Below are positions 23,041-33,600 of a stretch of DNA of 64,000 bases, piece after piece. Position numbers and translations under genes: made by a program. Under the pieces are notes generated by a model, which searched no databases, was not told the DNA's origin, and saw only the letters and a program-made list of their open reading frames with translations. Source of the DNA: Haematobia irritans (lineage: Eukaryota; Arthropoda; Insecta; Diptera; Muscidae); NCBI RefSeq assembly GCF_050003625.1, contig NC_134398.1:94263674-94327673 (forward strand). Reading direction: 5' to 3'. How positions within the stretch are numbered: the first letter of the stretch is position 1; every line of letters starts with the position of its first letter.

Positions 23041-23895
23041 CAACGTAAATGGGAAAGCGAAGATGGTAAGAGCAGTCGAAATTTAATCATCGTACCGGAT
23101 TCTAAAATAAGAGATGTTTTGACGGAATTTTACAATGGACCTAGTGGAAGTCACTTGGGAATAACCAAAACAGCCGAGAAAGTGAAGTAACGATTCTACT
23201 GGGTTGGATGCCAGAAATCAATTGCTGAATGGGTGGCAAATTGCGAGAAGTGCGTAAAGACGAAAGGGCCAAGACGAAAAAGTAAAGGTCTTATGCAAGA
23301 GTATAGGCCAGTAGCGCCATTTGCAAGAATAGCAATGGACATTGCAGGTGATTCTGGAAACCGATATGTCCTTGTGGTCATGGATTACTTCAGCAAGTGG
23401 CCAGAAGTTTATACCATTCCAAACCAAGCGGCGAAGACGATTGTGGATGTAGTCGACAAGAACTGGATATGTCGCTACGGTGTGCCGTCTGATATACACT
23501 CAGACCAAGGAAGAAATTTTGAATCGGCCATATTCCAAGAGATGTGTGACTCCCTTGATATCAAGAAAACAAGGACTACGCCATTGCAACCACAGTCTGA
23601 TGGCATAGTAGAAAGGGTTAATCGCACTCTGGAAGAACATCTTCGAAAGGTGGTGGATAACGGCCAACGAGACTGGGACGAGCATATACCAAAGTTTTTG
23701 CCGTCGTATAGATCAGCCATACATGATTCTACGTCACGAACACCGGTCCTATTTGGAACGGAATTGAAGTTGCCCGGAGATATATACCGCATTCAAAAGG
23801 AAGACAGCCCAAGATCAAAGATGAAAGTTGTTCACCTGCAACATTTGGCTCCTTACGGAACGGGTTCTGTGCCTATTCGGGACGAACAGGCTTAA
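23041..23895 (+). pseudogene. gypsy 1 integrase
   Basis: The HHCC zinc domain is visible as GSHLGITKTAEKVK, a stop at 23188, then FYWVGCQKSIAEWVANC and CEKC. The catalytic core retains all three acidic residues: IAMDIAGDSG, IHSDQGRNFES and QSDGIVERVNRTLEEHL. A deletion after ELKLPGDIY (about 23785) removes most of the C-terminal domain, leaving HLQHLAPYGTG. The main uninterrupted frame is 23233-23895. Confidence 0.92.
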
Positions 23896-23906
23896 GTGGG
23901 AGGCAG

Positions 23907-24439
23907 TGTTACGAATTTGATATTTCTAGATTTAAGTTTATTCAAATTAGTTTCCGTTAATTTCAAATTGTAACGGTCAAATTACGTCATCACTTTTCAA
24001 AATCATTTCTTTATTTTCTGGTACTTTCCTAAACATCTTTTGTGTTCTTAGTATCCAAATCATTCATTGTAAAGTAACCCCTTTTTGTTTTGTTATCTTC
24101 ATTGCTTATTGTTATAGTTGTAGTAATATGCCTGTGCGACATCTGCCATATAATATAATGTTCCAGATGATTGTAGCCAAGACAATGAGCATGGGCCGAT
24201 AAATATGTGCGATGTCGCCCGTGCAACATCTACCAGGTAGCAGTAGAATAGTCTAGAATGTTGTAGGCCAAACTACCGAGAATTTTCGATATCGTTATAC
24301 AGTACTATAAAAGAGCTGACACAGGGAGCTGTGAAGTCAATCGTAAGTTAAGCAAATAAATAGTAGATTGTCGTTATTTGAAAAGAACTGTGTTTTAATT
24401 ATCGGGTCATTAAATACGCCTCAATATAACAACGTAACA
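23907..24439 (+). repeat. gypsy 1 3' LTR
   Basis: It is preceded by a polypurine stretch AAGTGGGAGG (23894-23903). It matches the 5' LTR apart from indels. One is an extra TTTCCTAAACATC near 24025, and another is loss of about 50 bp near 24340 between repeated GTAAG/TTAAGCAAATAA words. Confidence 0.95.
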
Positions 24440-24449
24440 ATATATTTGT

Positions 24450-24497
24450 ACCTTTAAGTTAGTGTTTTGGTGAAAAAACCGAACATAGTACTCACCT
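24450..24497. repeat. end fragment of the AGGTGAGTACT MITE family
   Basis: GAACATAGTACTCACCT is the terminal repeat also seen complete at 51674-51907 and 25979-26166. Only one end is present here. Confidence 0.5.
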
Positions 24498-25051
24498 TTT
24501 ATTCCAAAGCGTCGGTAATGCAGTTAATTTAAATATTCTTTCTTTAAATAGAATACGCTTTTCTTTAATTTACTATACAATTGGACGCGCATAAATTTAG
24601 TTACATAATCTTTCATATGAATATCATAATGATATTAATACTATATTTTTTTAGCCTTCTGATTTATTTTTAGACTTATAATTCATTGTCTTATTGGATC
24701 TAAACGTTATTAGAATTGGCCTATTGATTCAATTATCCATGGATTAAATATTCCAAAAAAATTAACCTTTACTTTTTATGACTACTAGATTATATCGCAG
24801 TTTTTATTTAAAGATGATAACAAGAGCCAAGCTATTGGCCGATTTTAGTGTAGGTTTCTAATGATTTAATTACAATAAACTGTGGAATGATCATTGGTTA
24901 CATAGCTCCTAATTAACCATTTCTTGTGTTCGATTCACTTCGATTATCAATGTGTATCATCCGATAAATCATAAATGCATTTTTGTGCAGTTGCATAAGT
25001 ATGGTTCTAGTTTTATATTTTCAAGGGGGTTAGCCAATTTAAATGTTGTTA
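24498..25051. other. AT-rich non-coding stretch
   Basis: No open frame, element terminus or RNA gene that I can support. Confidence 0.6.
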
Positions 25052-25747
25052 AAACAACATAAACCTATTGCATATTTAATTTGGTCGTAGTTCTCATTTA
25101 AAAGCATATAATAATAAAATTGAAATTTGTTATTATATCGATGTCCGCCTTCTAGAGTACGCTAAGTCGACTTAGCATTTTTCGATGGAGTTCGTTGTTT
25201 TTTATTCGGACTGATGTGAATTGCATCCTGTCAAAAGTTCGAATTTATTGGACACTTCTATCAAAAGTTATGGTTAAGATTGCACGTAGCCTGTGACTAA
25301 ATGACCTGAAGGTAAAAATGTTCAATCCAAAAAGGACAAAAAGCTTTGTTCGGTCGAAAGGTTGAATTACATACAATGCGTCCGATGATTGAATAGTTGA
25401 AATTTCTCTTTGAAGTCAAAAGCTCGAATAGTCTGCCGCATACAGAAACAAATCAACCCTTCCATCAACGCATGGTGTGTAATTCAACCTTAAGGCTTTT
25501 TTAACCATGTTCTTTATCACTATTTTAAATTCGAACATACTAAAAATCTATAATAAATACGATTTTAAGACCGAAAAAATGAATTTTATATTTTAAACGG
25601 TTTTTCAGAAATTCTAAAAAAAAAACTTTGAACTTGTTTCCTGTAAAATTCACTTTTTAGACTTAGCGTACTTTGGAATAGAGATATCGATATGCTTTAA
25701 AATGAAAACTACGACCAATTTAAATATGCAATAGGTCTATGTTGTTT
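25052..25747. mobile_element. long-TIR element (696 bp)
   Basis: The outer 57 bp (25052-25108, starting AAACAACATAAACCTATTGC) recur inverted at 25691-25747. Inverted similarity continues inward (CTAGAGTACGCTAAGTC against GACTTAGCGTACTTTGG), giving arms of about 130 bp with small gaps. The centre is non-coding. No clear target duplication, so the superfamily is unassigned. Confidence 0.75.
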
Positions 25748-25854
25748 CTCTTTTTTTGGAATACTTTAAATGTAGAGTAGAATACTTATACGCACCTAGT
25801 ATTGGTTTATTTTGCTCCAATAATCCAGCTCCAAGAAATCCAGCTGAGTGAATG

Positions 25855-25925
25855 CTTTGTGGGGTTGGTTTGTACGTATATGTTCACTTTGTGAATCGTA
25901 CTGTTCACTTTGTGAAACGCATGAA
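25855..25925. repeat. short tandem duplication
   Basis: GTTCACTTTGTGAA occurs twice in direct orientation at 25881 and 25905. Confidence 0.6.
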
Positions 25926-25978
25926 TAATGGGTCCTAAGGTTGGTTTTTTCATCAAAATCCACAATGTTTGCGTTTTA

Positions 25979-26166
25979 AGGGGAGTATGAAGTTCGATTT
26001 TAGCCGCTAAAATCGTCATTTCTTCACGATTACTTTTCTTTAATAATACATTTTAAGGAATACAAACTTTGTGAACATTTGCTTTGCAACAAATATGTAT
26101 AATTTTATGCCTTTTTACTGATTTAGTTTTCACTTTAGCGGCTAAACTCTAACTTAGAACTCACCT
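25979..26166. mobile_element. short MITE (188 bp) of the AGGTGAGTACT family
   Basis: AGGGGAGTATGAAGTTCG followed by TTTTAGCCGCTAAAATCG is matched inverted by TTTAGCGGCTAAACTC and TTAGAACTCACCT. Related ends occur at 24450, 26420-26449, 44360-44424 and, complete, inside gypsy 2 at 51674-51907. Confidence 0.65.
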
Positions 26167-26414
26167 TTGCCGTTTATATTTATCGCGAGATTCTCTTTGA
26201 CCGATCCAATTGATTTTACGTCAGTCACAGGACATGTAAATCCAATATTTTACATATTTTTATATAATCAATTAGACCAATGTCGTAGCAATGTACCAAC
26301 TTTCGATGTTTATCTTAAGCTTTGTGAAAAGTTTCTTTGGGCTATTTCCCTTCAGGATATACTAAAATTTGCTTCAAACTGGTTTAATTTTATACTGGTT
26401 TTATTTATTTTTGA

Positions 26415-26449
26415 TTTTAGGGGCTAAAGTCAAACTTAGTACTCACCTT
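26415..26449. repeat. end fragment of the same MITE family
   Basis: TTTAGGGGCTAAAGTC and CTTAGTACTCACCT mark a right terminus without a visible partner. Confidence 0.5.
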
Positions 26450-26591
26450 TATCCATCATCAGTCCATAACTTTGTTCCATTATCCAAATCAATCAAAAAA
26501 ATATTGGACATTTAATTATTACGTGCTAATTAATGTATAGGCGTTCAACAACAATTTAACAACACTACACATACACAAAATGTCAACTTAA

Positions 26592-26833
26592 TGCCCTTTA
26601 CAGACTATCAGTTATTCCGGACGACAGTGCTCGTGTCGAACATATCGCATATATTGGCCACATTATCAGTTAAGTCCGAAGGCATAATCGATACTGCTGC
26701 ATGTTTATGGGATCGATAACACATTTACCGATTATTTAGTCATCGCCGACAAGTCGTGTCGATCTGACACACTGTAAGATTCTTTACAAACACCGACATT
26801 CCGTCCAGAATATCTGATAGTATGTAAAGCGCA
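26592..26833. mobile_element. TGCGC...GCGCA MITE, copy 1 (242 bp), TAA duplication
   Basis: Terminal repeats are TGCCCTTTACAGACTATCAG and the complement ending GTAAAGCGCA. TAA lies on both outer sides (26589-26591, 26834-26836). It is the same family as the tandem pair at 56977-57461, sharing CATGTTTATGGGATCGATAA and ATCGCCGACAAGTCGT. A TAA target would fit PIF/Harbinger MITEs (inference). Confidence 0.8.
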
Positions 26834-26999
26834 TAAGTTATCTGTCATTTTAGTTTGACTTCATAAATATCATGGGCGTGTGTAAATACAACGTTTGCTC
26901 GTGACTTTACCTCTATTAATATGCCTTGGAATGCCTCCAAGCGCGTTGTTAGATCTCGACTGGAGCGAAATGTTTACTCTGTGTTAAACCTTGGTCTGA

Positions 27000-28525
27000 T
27001 TTCTTCCTATACCACTGATTGACATAGTCGTGACCTACTTGCTAGTCCGAGTCGTGCTACTAATCTTTCCGTAATTAGGTTGACTTGCGACCCCGAGTCG
27101 AGTATTGCTTTGCATTCGGTTTCCAGACCATTCGCTTTAATCTTGACCAATGCAGTTCCTAGTAAAATATAGGGCCTTCGGAATTCAGAGTTTAAGGCCA
27201 AACTTTCAGCTTTAACGGATGGGGTAGTGATAAGCGAAGCCGCCGTGGATTGGTTGGAAGTTGTTGCTGATTTTGGTGTTATGGTGTGTTTCATGTGATC
27301 TTCTTTGATTGATTTAATTGAGGAATTAGAGGGTTGTGTGGGAGGTTGTTCAAGGTGAACGAGCGTATGGTGCTTTCTCCCACATTTTTGGCAGCGGCCC
27401 AAAAACCGTGCATTGTTTAGTAGAATGCCTGCTAAAGCTATTTACACATAACTTCCGCCTCTGTATAAGATTGAGGCTGTGCTTTGTGCTGAGTAGAGCG
27501 AATTCCTGGCATCGGTATAATTGGTGAAAGTCCTTCTTACAAATGATGCAAAGTCGGCTTTCCGGACTCGGCTGGGAAGTCAGGGCAATTTTTGGAGCTA
27601 TTGATAGAGGTCTATTCCTTTACAAACATTACTTCCAAAGTATGAAAATAGTTCTCCAAGAACGATAGGAAGTCGCTTATGGTACCTTCGTTCCTTCGGA
27701 TTTTTGATCATTTGTTCATATTGACTATGAACACCTTTATCCAACTTTTTAACGAGGAGGTGGATTGGATCATTTTTGTGAACAGATCCGAAAACGATAT
27801 CCATTTCATATAATCACCATCGAATTTGAAGATAGTGACTGCAGGCAAGTGGTAAAGAAGTTGGTCTGGCCACAACATCCGGGTTGGAGAAGGTTGAATC
27901 CTTGCTGGCACTAGAGAGTTGGAAAACTGCTGCCTGGGCCTCTTTCTCGAGCCAAATGTATTTTGCTGAATTGTAGCCGAGTATCTCTGGATATGGATAT
28001 TTGTCTAGTACCTCATCGTTGAGGTTCTCTATCTGCTGCCATAGATGGTTGATTGTGGCCACTTTCACCTCGTAGTAGGTTCTTTCCTGGCCACTACATT
28101 GTAAACCTTCTAATTGTCGACACAGCGCTAACATTTTACCCTATGAACGTCATGACCGCCAGTGGCACCAACCCGTTCGTTTTCAGTATGCAAGGTTTGT
28201 AAGTTCTGAGCGTTCTTTGCGTCTGATGTTTAGACTTTCTCGACAGGCTCATGTTCCATTAATTTTATATATTCCAAGGACATGGTTCCGATCTTGTCGT
28301 AATAACCGGAAACGAAGTATTCGCTGGACGGATCGACACCCTCTGCACATCGCAACTGTTTGTCCACTTCTCCGAATTCTTTCCCGGCTGCATTGAGCCT
28401 GGCCAGTCGTTCTCGGTAATATGCCGCAGTTTTTCGAATCCTTCCCGAAAATTCTGATGAGGTTGGCGATGCCTTCGCCGATATCCTTCAGCTGTCGGAG
28501 GAGCTCAACCTGAGTTTCCATCGTT
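27000..28525 (-). pseudogene. second Bel/Pao element: Gag and protease remnant
   Basis: The minus strand from 28521 reads METQVELLRQLKDIGEGIAN (Gag start). Next are YYEVKVATINHLWQQIENLN, FKFDGDYMKWISFSDLFTKM (Gag domain, 27850-27770) and, after a shift, LVKKLDKGVHSQYEQ. At 27402-27007 a zinc-knuckle remnant CQKCGRKHHTLVH is followed by the retropepsin motif CKAILDSGSQVNLITERLV, with an intact DSG. Several frames are used and nothing recognisable of RT remains to the left, so the copy is 3'-deleted. Confidence 0.85.
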
Positions 28526-28796
28526 GATTGATAACAGGAACGAAAGTTGATTGTTGATTGTTACAGGTTATAGGAGCAAAGGACCTGTTGATTAATTGTG
28601 GGAGCGAAGGTCCTGTTGATTGGTTATAGGAACGAAGGTCTTGTTGAGTAATTGTAGGAACGAGGGCCCTGATGAATAATTGTAGGAACGAAAGTAATTG
28701 TAGGCGCAAAGGTCCTGACGAGTAATTGTAGGAACAGAGGTCCTGATGAGTAGTTGTAGGCACAAAGGTCCTGATGAGTAAATGTTGGAACAGAGG
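28525..28796 (-). repeat. 28-bp tandem array in Bel/Pao leader
   Basis: About nine imperfect units of GGTCCTGATGAGTAATTGTA with AGGAACGA. The period is 28 bp where exact. The array lies between the primer-binding site and Gag, so it belongs to the element's 5' leader. Confidence 0.85.
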
Positions 28797-28813
28797 TCCT
28801 GTCACGGTCGCCA
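28797..28813 (-). other. primer-binding site of the second Bel/Pao element
   Basis: On the minus strand TGGCGACCGTGACAGGA, three bases inside the LTR end at 28817. It complements the 3' end of an insect tRNA-Arg as I recall it. Confidence 0.65.
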
Positions 28814-28816
28814 AAA

Positions 28817-29170
28817 TGTTAATGCTTGAGCTCGTTTGCTCAGCGTATATTTTGGTGGTACACCAGAATAAATTGTTTATTGGTAGTCCTGGTAGTACAC
28901 CAGAACTTTTCTTTTAAAGGGGTTTAAGATTCTTTACTAGGTGGTACACCAAGAAATAATCACACTAGTTAAAACACCAAGATTTTTAAGCGTAGTGATC
29001 ATCTTTATAAAATTTATTCTGCCTTATATACTAATAGTAAATACAAAAAAAGTAATAATAACAACAAAAAATAAAATACAATAAATGAAAAGAAAACAGT
29101 CGAATTATTATTATTTTTTTTGCCGGAATTGCTTATGCTGCAGTTGAACTCTTTTTCCATATGAAGCCAA
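28817..29170 (-). repeat. LTR of the second Bel/Pao element (outer edge uncertain)
   Basis: The inner edge is TGTTAATGCTTGAGC on the plus strand. GGTGGTACACCA-type words repeat at 28853, 28890 and 28940. The inner 35 bp recur at 54716-54752 and a 33-bp piece recurs at 44785, so this LTR family is dispersed. The outer border is hidden by AT-rich sequence. Confidence 0.55.
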
Positions 29171-29537
29171 TGACCGGTGGTAAATTTCATATTGTTTGGA
29201 CCAAGACGACATGCGGTGTTTATATTAAACACAGAGTCGCTGCCACATCTAGCCCAGACCCAAGGACGTGTAAGTTATGGCTTTCATGATATCCATATGA
29301 AGGTATACAAAAGCGATCAGCCAAAGGACAAGCATCCGGTAGAGTCTGCAGTGAAAAAATCTCCTAGCGAAGCCGAAGGAGACATAAAAACTGCAGACTA
29401 TGGCGAAAATCGTATGCGGGAAGTTTCTACAGGCTCCAACCTCACCAAAGCTGAACCGCGGATTGTTGCGAGAGTCACCGAGATCTGTGAAGAGGAAGCC
29501 CTTGATGACTCAATTGAAGCGGCTGATGTGACGGTGG

Positions 29538-30089
29538 TTGAAAATTTGGATGGTTCTACGGTTCCTCCAGATAAATCTTCACCATTGTAAGGCCGCTTGT
29601 GCTGCCTTAAAAGTTCTCCTGATGAAAGGAAACATAGATATAGTTCTTATTCAAGAACCATACATATATAAGAACAAGATCTGTGAATTAAGCACTCCGG
29701 GTTTCAAACTTTTGCATAATACCGGTAATGATATAAATCGAGCATGTATAATTGCTAAAAACGAACTAAACTTGTTTCTGCTTCCTTCATTGAGCAATGC
29801 AGACACTGTCGTAGCCAGTCTAGAGATATCCAAATGCAAATATTGGGTATCTTCGGTCTACATGGGATATGATAGGGAGATGCCACCCTATGCCGTTAAG
29901 ACCTTAGTGGAGGAGTCACTAAAAACAAAGACAAAACTCATTATGGGATGCGATGCAAATGCACATCATAGTATTTGGGGAAGTAGTGATACTAATGCAA
30001 GGGGAGAGTCGCTAATAGAGTTTATTTTGCGTACTAACCTGGTAGTTTGCAATAAGGGAGATACACCAACCTTCGTCACCAGAAAATAG
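29538..30089 (+). pseudogene. LINE endonuclease
   Basis: LQINLHHCKAACAALKVLL begins the AP-endonuclease fold, and DIVLIQEPYIYKNK carries the catalytic Glu. KLIMGCDANAHHSIWGSSD holds the Asp/Asn pair, and FSDHRYISF (about 30175) the terminal catalytic Asp-His after a frame change at 30089. ORF1 (29177-29590) overlaps its start in another frame, as is common in these LINEs. Confidence 0.88.
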
Positions 30090-30450
30090 CAAGAGGTTTT
30101 GGACGTCACGTTGACCTCTCCGGAACTGAATGATAAGATATCTGTGTGGCATGTTTTGAGGGAATATAGCTTCTCAGATCATCGCTACATCAGTTTCAGA
30201 TTGGCTGTTCGTACTTCAAAGACCATATTTCCGCCAAATGTTAGGAAAGCTGATTGGAATAGGTATAGGGAATCGTTCAATTTGATGATACCGGAAAGGC
30301 CAGAGACAAATATGAGCACTGTGCAAGATATCGAACACGCAGTGGAGCGGATTACTAAGGCCTTCAACGTGTCACTGAAAGCTGCTTGTCCTAGAGGAAA
30401 GCCAAGGGGAAAAATATCGGCCGCCATGGTGGATTACGGAGTTAAGTAAT

Positions 30451-32153
30451 ATGAGGAAATCTTGCAGGAAGCTCTTTAACAAAGCAAAGTCCACCAGAGC
30501 TCCGGAGGATTGGGACACTTACAAGATGAATCTGAGAGCATATAAACGAGAACTGAGAAGGTCTCAACAAAACTTTTGGGATGATTACTGTAGCAGTATT
30601 GAGAATACGTCAGAGGCTTCCAGACTACGGAAGGTTCAAGCATCCACCAACTCCGCTCCATGTTTCATTAAAACATCGGAGGGCAATTGGACAACGTCCA
30701 GTGAGGAGACGCTGGAGTTACTATTGGAAATACATTTTCCTGGAAATCAGACGGTTGAACCAGGTTCTGGCGGTGCCACAGTCGCTCAGCGGTCGTTTCC
30801 TATCGAGGAAATTGTATCGGAATCTAGAATAAAATGGGCTTTGAGAAGCTTTGGACCATTCAAATCCCCCGGACCTGATGGAATTACTCCGGCGGAATTA
30901 CAAGCAGTGGCTGAAAGAATTATCCCCTGGTTGACGGTGATATATAAACGATGTGTAAACTTAGCTTCCAGAAAAGTGGAGAGAAACTTATATTCCAGAA
31001 AAGTGGAGAGAACCAAAAGTCGTCTTCGTACCTAAAGCGGGAATGCGAAGGATTTCCGACCTTATCCTCATTCCTACTTAAGACCCTGGAGAGGATGATA
31101 GACATGTATCTTAGAACTAGCGTGGATTCAAGTTTGCTCTCGAAGTGACAGCAGAAGGGCAGCTCTACTGAGACCGCATTGCATGAACTAGTCAGCTTTA
31201 TTGAAAGCTCACTATCTGTCAAAGAATACACAATCGTGGCGTTTCTAGACATCGAAGGGGCGTTCAATAATGTCCATCCGAGCTCGATATTAAATGGACT
31301 GACAACTCTGAATGTTGATCCAGGTATACTTAGGCTGTTAGACGAACATCTAATAAAGAGACGTATTTCAGTCACACTAGGACAAGCAAACATACAACAG
31401 AGGCACTCCCCAAGGAGGAGTTCTATCACCTCTTCTTTGGAATGTTGCTATAAATAACCTTCTGGTTTCCTTAGAAAAACAAAGGATAAAAGTGGTGGCA
31501 TACGCAGATGATGTGGCGCTAGCAGTCAGGGGAAAATTCCCATCCACAATCAGAGATATTATACAGAGAGCTCTCCGGATAACTGAGAAATGGGCGAAAG
31601 ATAATGGTCTTGGGGTAAATCCAGCAAAGACAGAACTAGTCATGTACTGCAAAGATCGCAAAACTCCCACGGTTAGGCCCATTTCCTTAGGGGGTATTGA
31701 AATTCCCTTTGGTGAGTGTGCAAAATACCTGGCGTTATTTTGGGCAGGAAGCTGAATTTCAAGCTTAATATTGAAGAAAGGGCGAGAAAAGCCACGGTAG
31801 CTTATTACTCGTGCAAAAATGCAATAGGGAAAAAGTGGGGACTAAAACCAAAAATTGTGCATTGGCTATACACGGCAGTAGTTAGACCTATAATGCTATA
31901 TGGTGTTGTAGTCTGGTGGCCGGCACTTCAGAAACCGACTTGTTTAGATAAAATTCAGCGTATGGCGAGCTCATGTATCTCAGGCGCATTTAGTAAGACA
32001 GGAACAGACTCCCTTAATGTCATGCTGCATCTATTGCCTTTAGACATTTTGGCCAAACAGTCAACTGTTGTGCGGTTGCGCGAGCTATCGCTGTGGTCGG
32101 AAAAAAATGTACGGTCACAGTTCGGTCCTCAAAGTAATGCCAGATGTGCCTAA
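30451..32153 (+). pseudogene. LINE reverse transcriptase
   Basis: SFGPFKSPGPDGITPAELQ (about 30850) is RT motif 1. VAFLDIEGAFNNVHPSSI (31237) carries the first catalytic Asp, and YADD lies at 31501-31512 (VAYADDVALAV). The thumb and connection run to 32150 (MLYGVVVWWPALQKPTC). A 27-bp tandem duplication of TTCCAGAAAAGTGGAGAGAA (30966, 30993) and frame changes at 31035, 31148, 31457 and 31740 break it. Confidence 0.88.
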
Positions 32154-32199
32154 CGTAGTGGATTACACCCTGGCAAAACCACTTTTCGACAAAAAGTTT

Positions 32200-33017
32200 G
32201 AAACTCTAATTCCCAACAGTGAGGCGTGGTGTACACAGACCCCGGGGAATAAAAGATATATAGATTTCTATACTGATGGCTCCAAATTGAATGGACAAGT
32301 GGGGTTCGGAGTATATTCTAAAGATCTGGAAATTCGAATAGCGAAAAGATTACCTAATCACTGTAGTGTTTTTCAGGCTGAAATATTGGCAATAAGAGAG
32401 GTGGTGAATTGGCTGAGAAGTAATGTTCCAACAAATATTGGCATTAATATATACTCAGACAGTCAACCTGCAATAAAATCCTTGGACTCTGTATTCCTCA
32501 ACTCAAAAACGGCCATAGACTGCCGCAAATCTTTCAACGAGATGGCTGAGCAGTACAATATTCACCTAATATGGGTGCCTGGTCATAGGAACATACCGGG
32601 GAACTGTGAAGCAGATGTGTTAGCAAGGCTAGGAACTACCTTACATATTCCAGGGGAACTAGAATCTGTTGGTATGCCTCTGGCCACCTGCAAGCTCTTA
32701 CTGCGTGAGAAGGCTGTTATGATGGCCAATATTCGATGGGAAAATTGCAAGGGTTGTAACGACACCAAGCAAATATGGCCCCATTTAAACTTAAACCGCA
32801 CACTAGATATGCTAGTGTTCTCAAGGCGTCAGATAGCACTCCTAATATCTGCTATAACGGGTCGCTGCCTGATAGGCGAATTTGCAAAAACTATTGGTGC
32901 GAAGTATAATGACTATTGTATAAGCTGTCATGACGTGGAGGAAAAGGAATCAATTAAACACCTCTTGTGTGAGTGTCCTGCTTTTTGTGTAAGGCGTAAG
33001 CGAATTTTAGGAGCATA
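32200..33017 (+). pseudogene. LINE RNase H and C-terminal region
   Basis: The frame 32068-33123 contains YIDFYTDGSKLNGQVGFGVY (Asp), VFQAEILAIREVV (Glu), INIYSDSQPAIKS (Asp) and IWVPGHRNIPGNCEADVLA (His and Asp). All catalytic RNase H1-type residues are therefore present. The C-terminal CISCHDVEEKES...LLCECPAF is a zinc-binding-like tail. Codons after 33017 (repeated YLFI) come from the TTTA tail of the next element and are not part of the protein. Confidence 0.88.
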
Positions 33018-33020
33018 TAT

Positions 33021-33055
<35 letters not shown>

Positions 33056-33058
33056 TTC
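33017..33058 (-). repeat. (TTTA)n tail of the CR1-like LINE
   Basis: About ten TTTA units on the plus strand, that is a TAAA tail on the minus strand, mark the 3' end of the inserted LINE. Confidence 0.8.
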
Positions 33059-33600
33059 ATTCAGCTATGGTAAGCCAGCTTGAAGATAAATTCATTAGTA
33101 CAATAGGTTTATATATACTTTAACGTTAAACAAGAAATGCGGACCAGAAAAAAAATTATGTAACGATAAAAAAAACTGGATAAAATGAACAAAAATAGAT
33201 AGACTCAACTTCTTTAAAATGTGACAATTACGACCAGAAAAAAAGAAGTTGAGAAGAAAAAAACTGGTGTACGTTGGCATAATAACGGGATTGTCACAAA
33301 CGGGAACAAAAATGTAAACTGGTGACAGGAACATTCGAATCCATCAGATTATAGGAATTGGTGAGACAACAATCAGGAAACAGTAAATCAGGAAGCAGTA
33401 AATTGAAGAGACAAATAGAACGGTAGAGCCAGGAACAATTTGCTGACAGATGATATAGGTTGATAACAACTTGGAAGGCAGGAACAGTGATGCGATCAGA
33501 ACAGGAGAGAATTTTACTGGAACAGTTCTCGAGACAGCCAATTTTCCAGGGTACGGGGTAAAGACTTAGGTAGAATTATAACGAAGTTCCATGGCAAAGC

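Larger units (their letters stand above)
19207..24439 (+). mobile_element. Ty3/gypsy LTR retrotransposon 1, full structure but inactive
   Basis: Two LTRs (19207-19796 and 23907-24439) begin TGTTACG and end GTAACA. They are flanked by a 4-bp target duplication ATAT (19203-19206, 24440-24443). Gag, protease, RT, RNase H and integrase occur in that order on the plus strand. Stops, frameshifts and internal deletions inactivate every gene. The LTRs differ by several indels (590 against 533 bp), so the insertion is not recent. The primer site suggests tRNA-Leu, as in the Mdg3/Micropia lineage (inference). Confidence 0.93.
29200..33017 (+). mobile_element. LOA-like LINE with RNase H, 5'-truncated
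   Basis: Plus-strand order is the C-terminal part of ORF1 (29200-29590), endonuclease (29538-30089), linker, reverse transcriptase (30800-32150) and RNase H (32200-32640). A cysteine-containing C-terminal region (CISCHDVEEKESIKHLLCEC) follows and stops abruptly at 33017, where a minus-strand LINE is inserted. Shared motifs with the 12-15 kb LINE and the RNase H domain point to the LOA clade (Bilbo/Lian-like; inference). At least six frameshifts or stops make it inactive. Confidence 0.88.

Noticed and set aside
28525..28796. Regular 28-bp repeats reminiscent of a CRISPR array
   Set aside because: The units are contiguous without unique spacers and lie in a retrotransposon leader in eukaryotic DNA.
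33017..33123. C-terminal extension of the RNase H frame (repeated YLFI)
   Set aside because: These codons derive from the TTTA tail and 3' region of an inserted LINE on the other strand.
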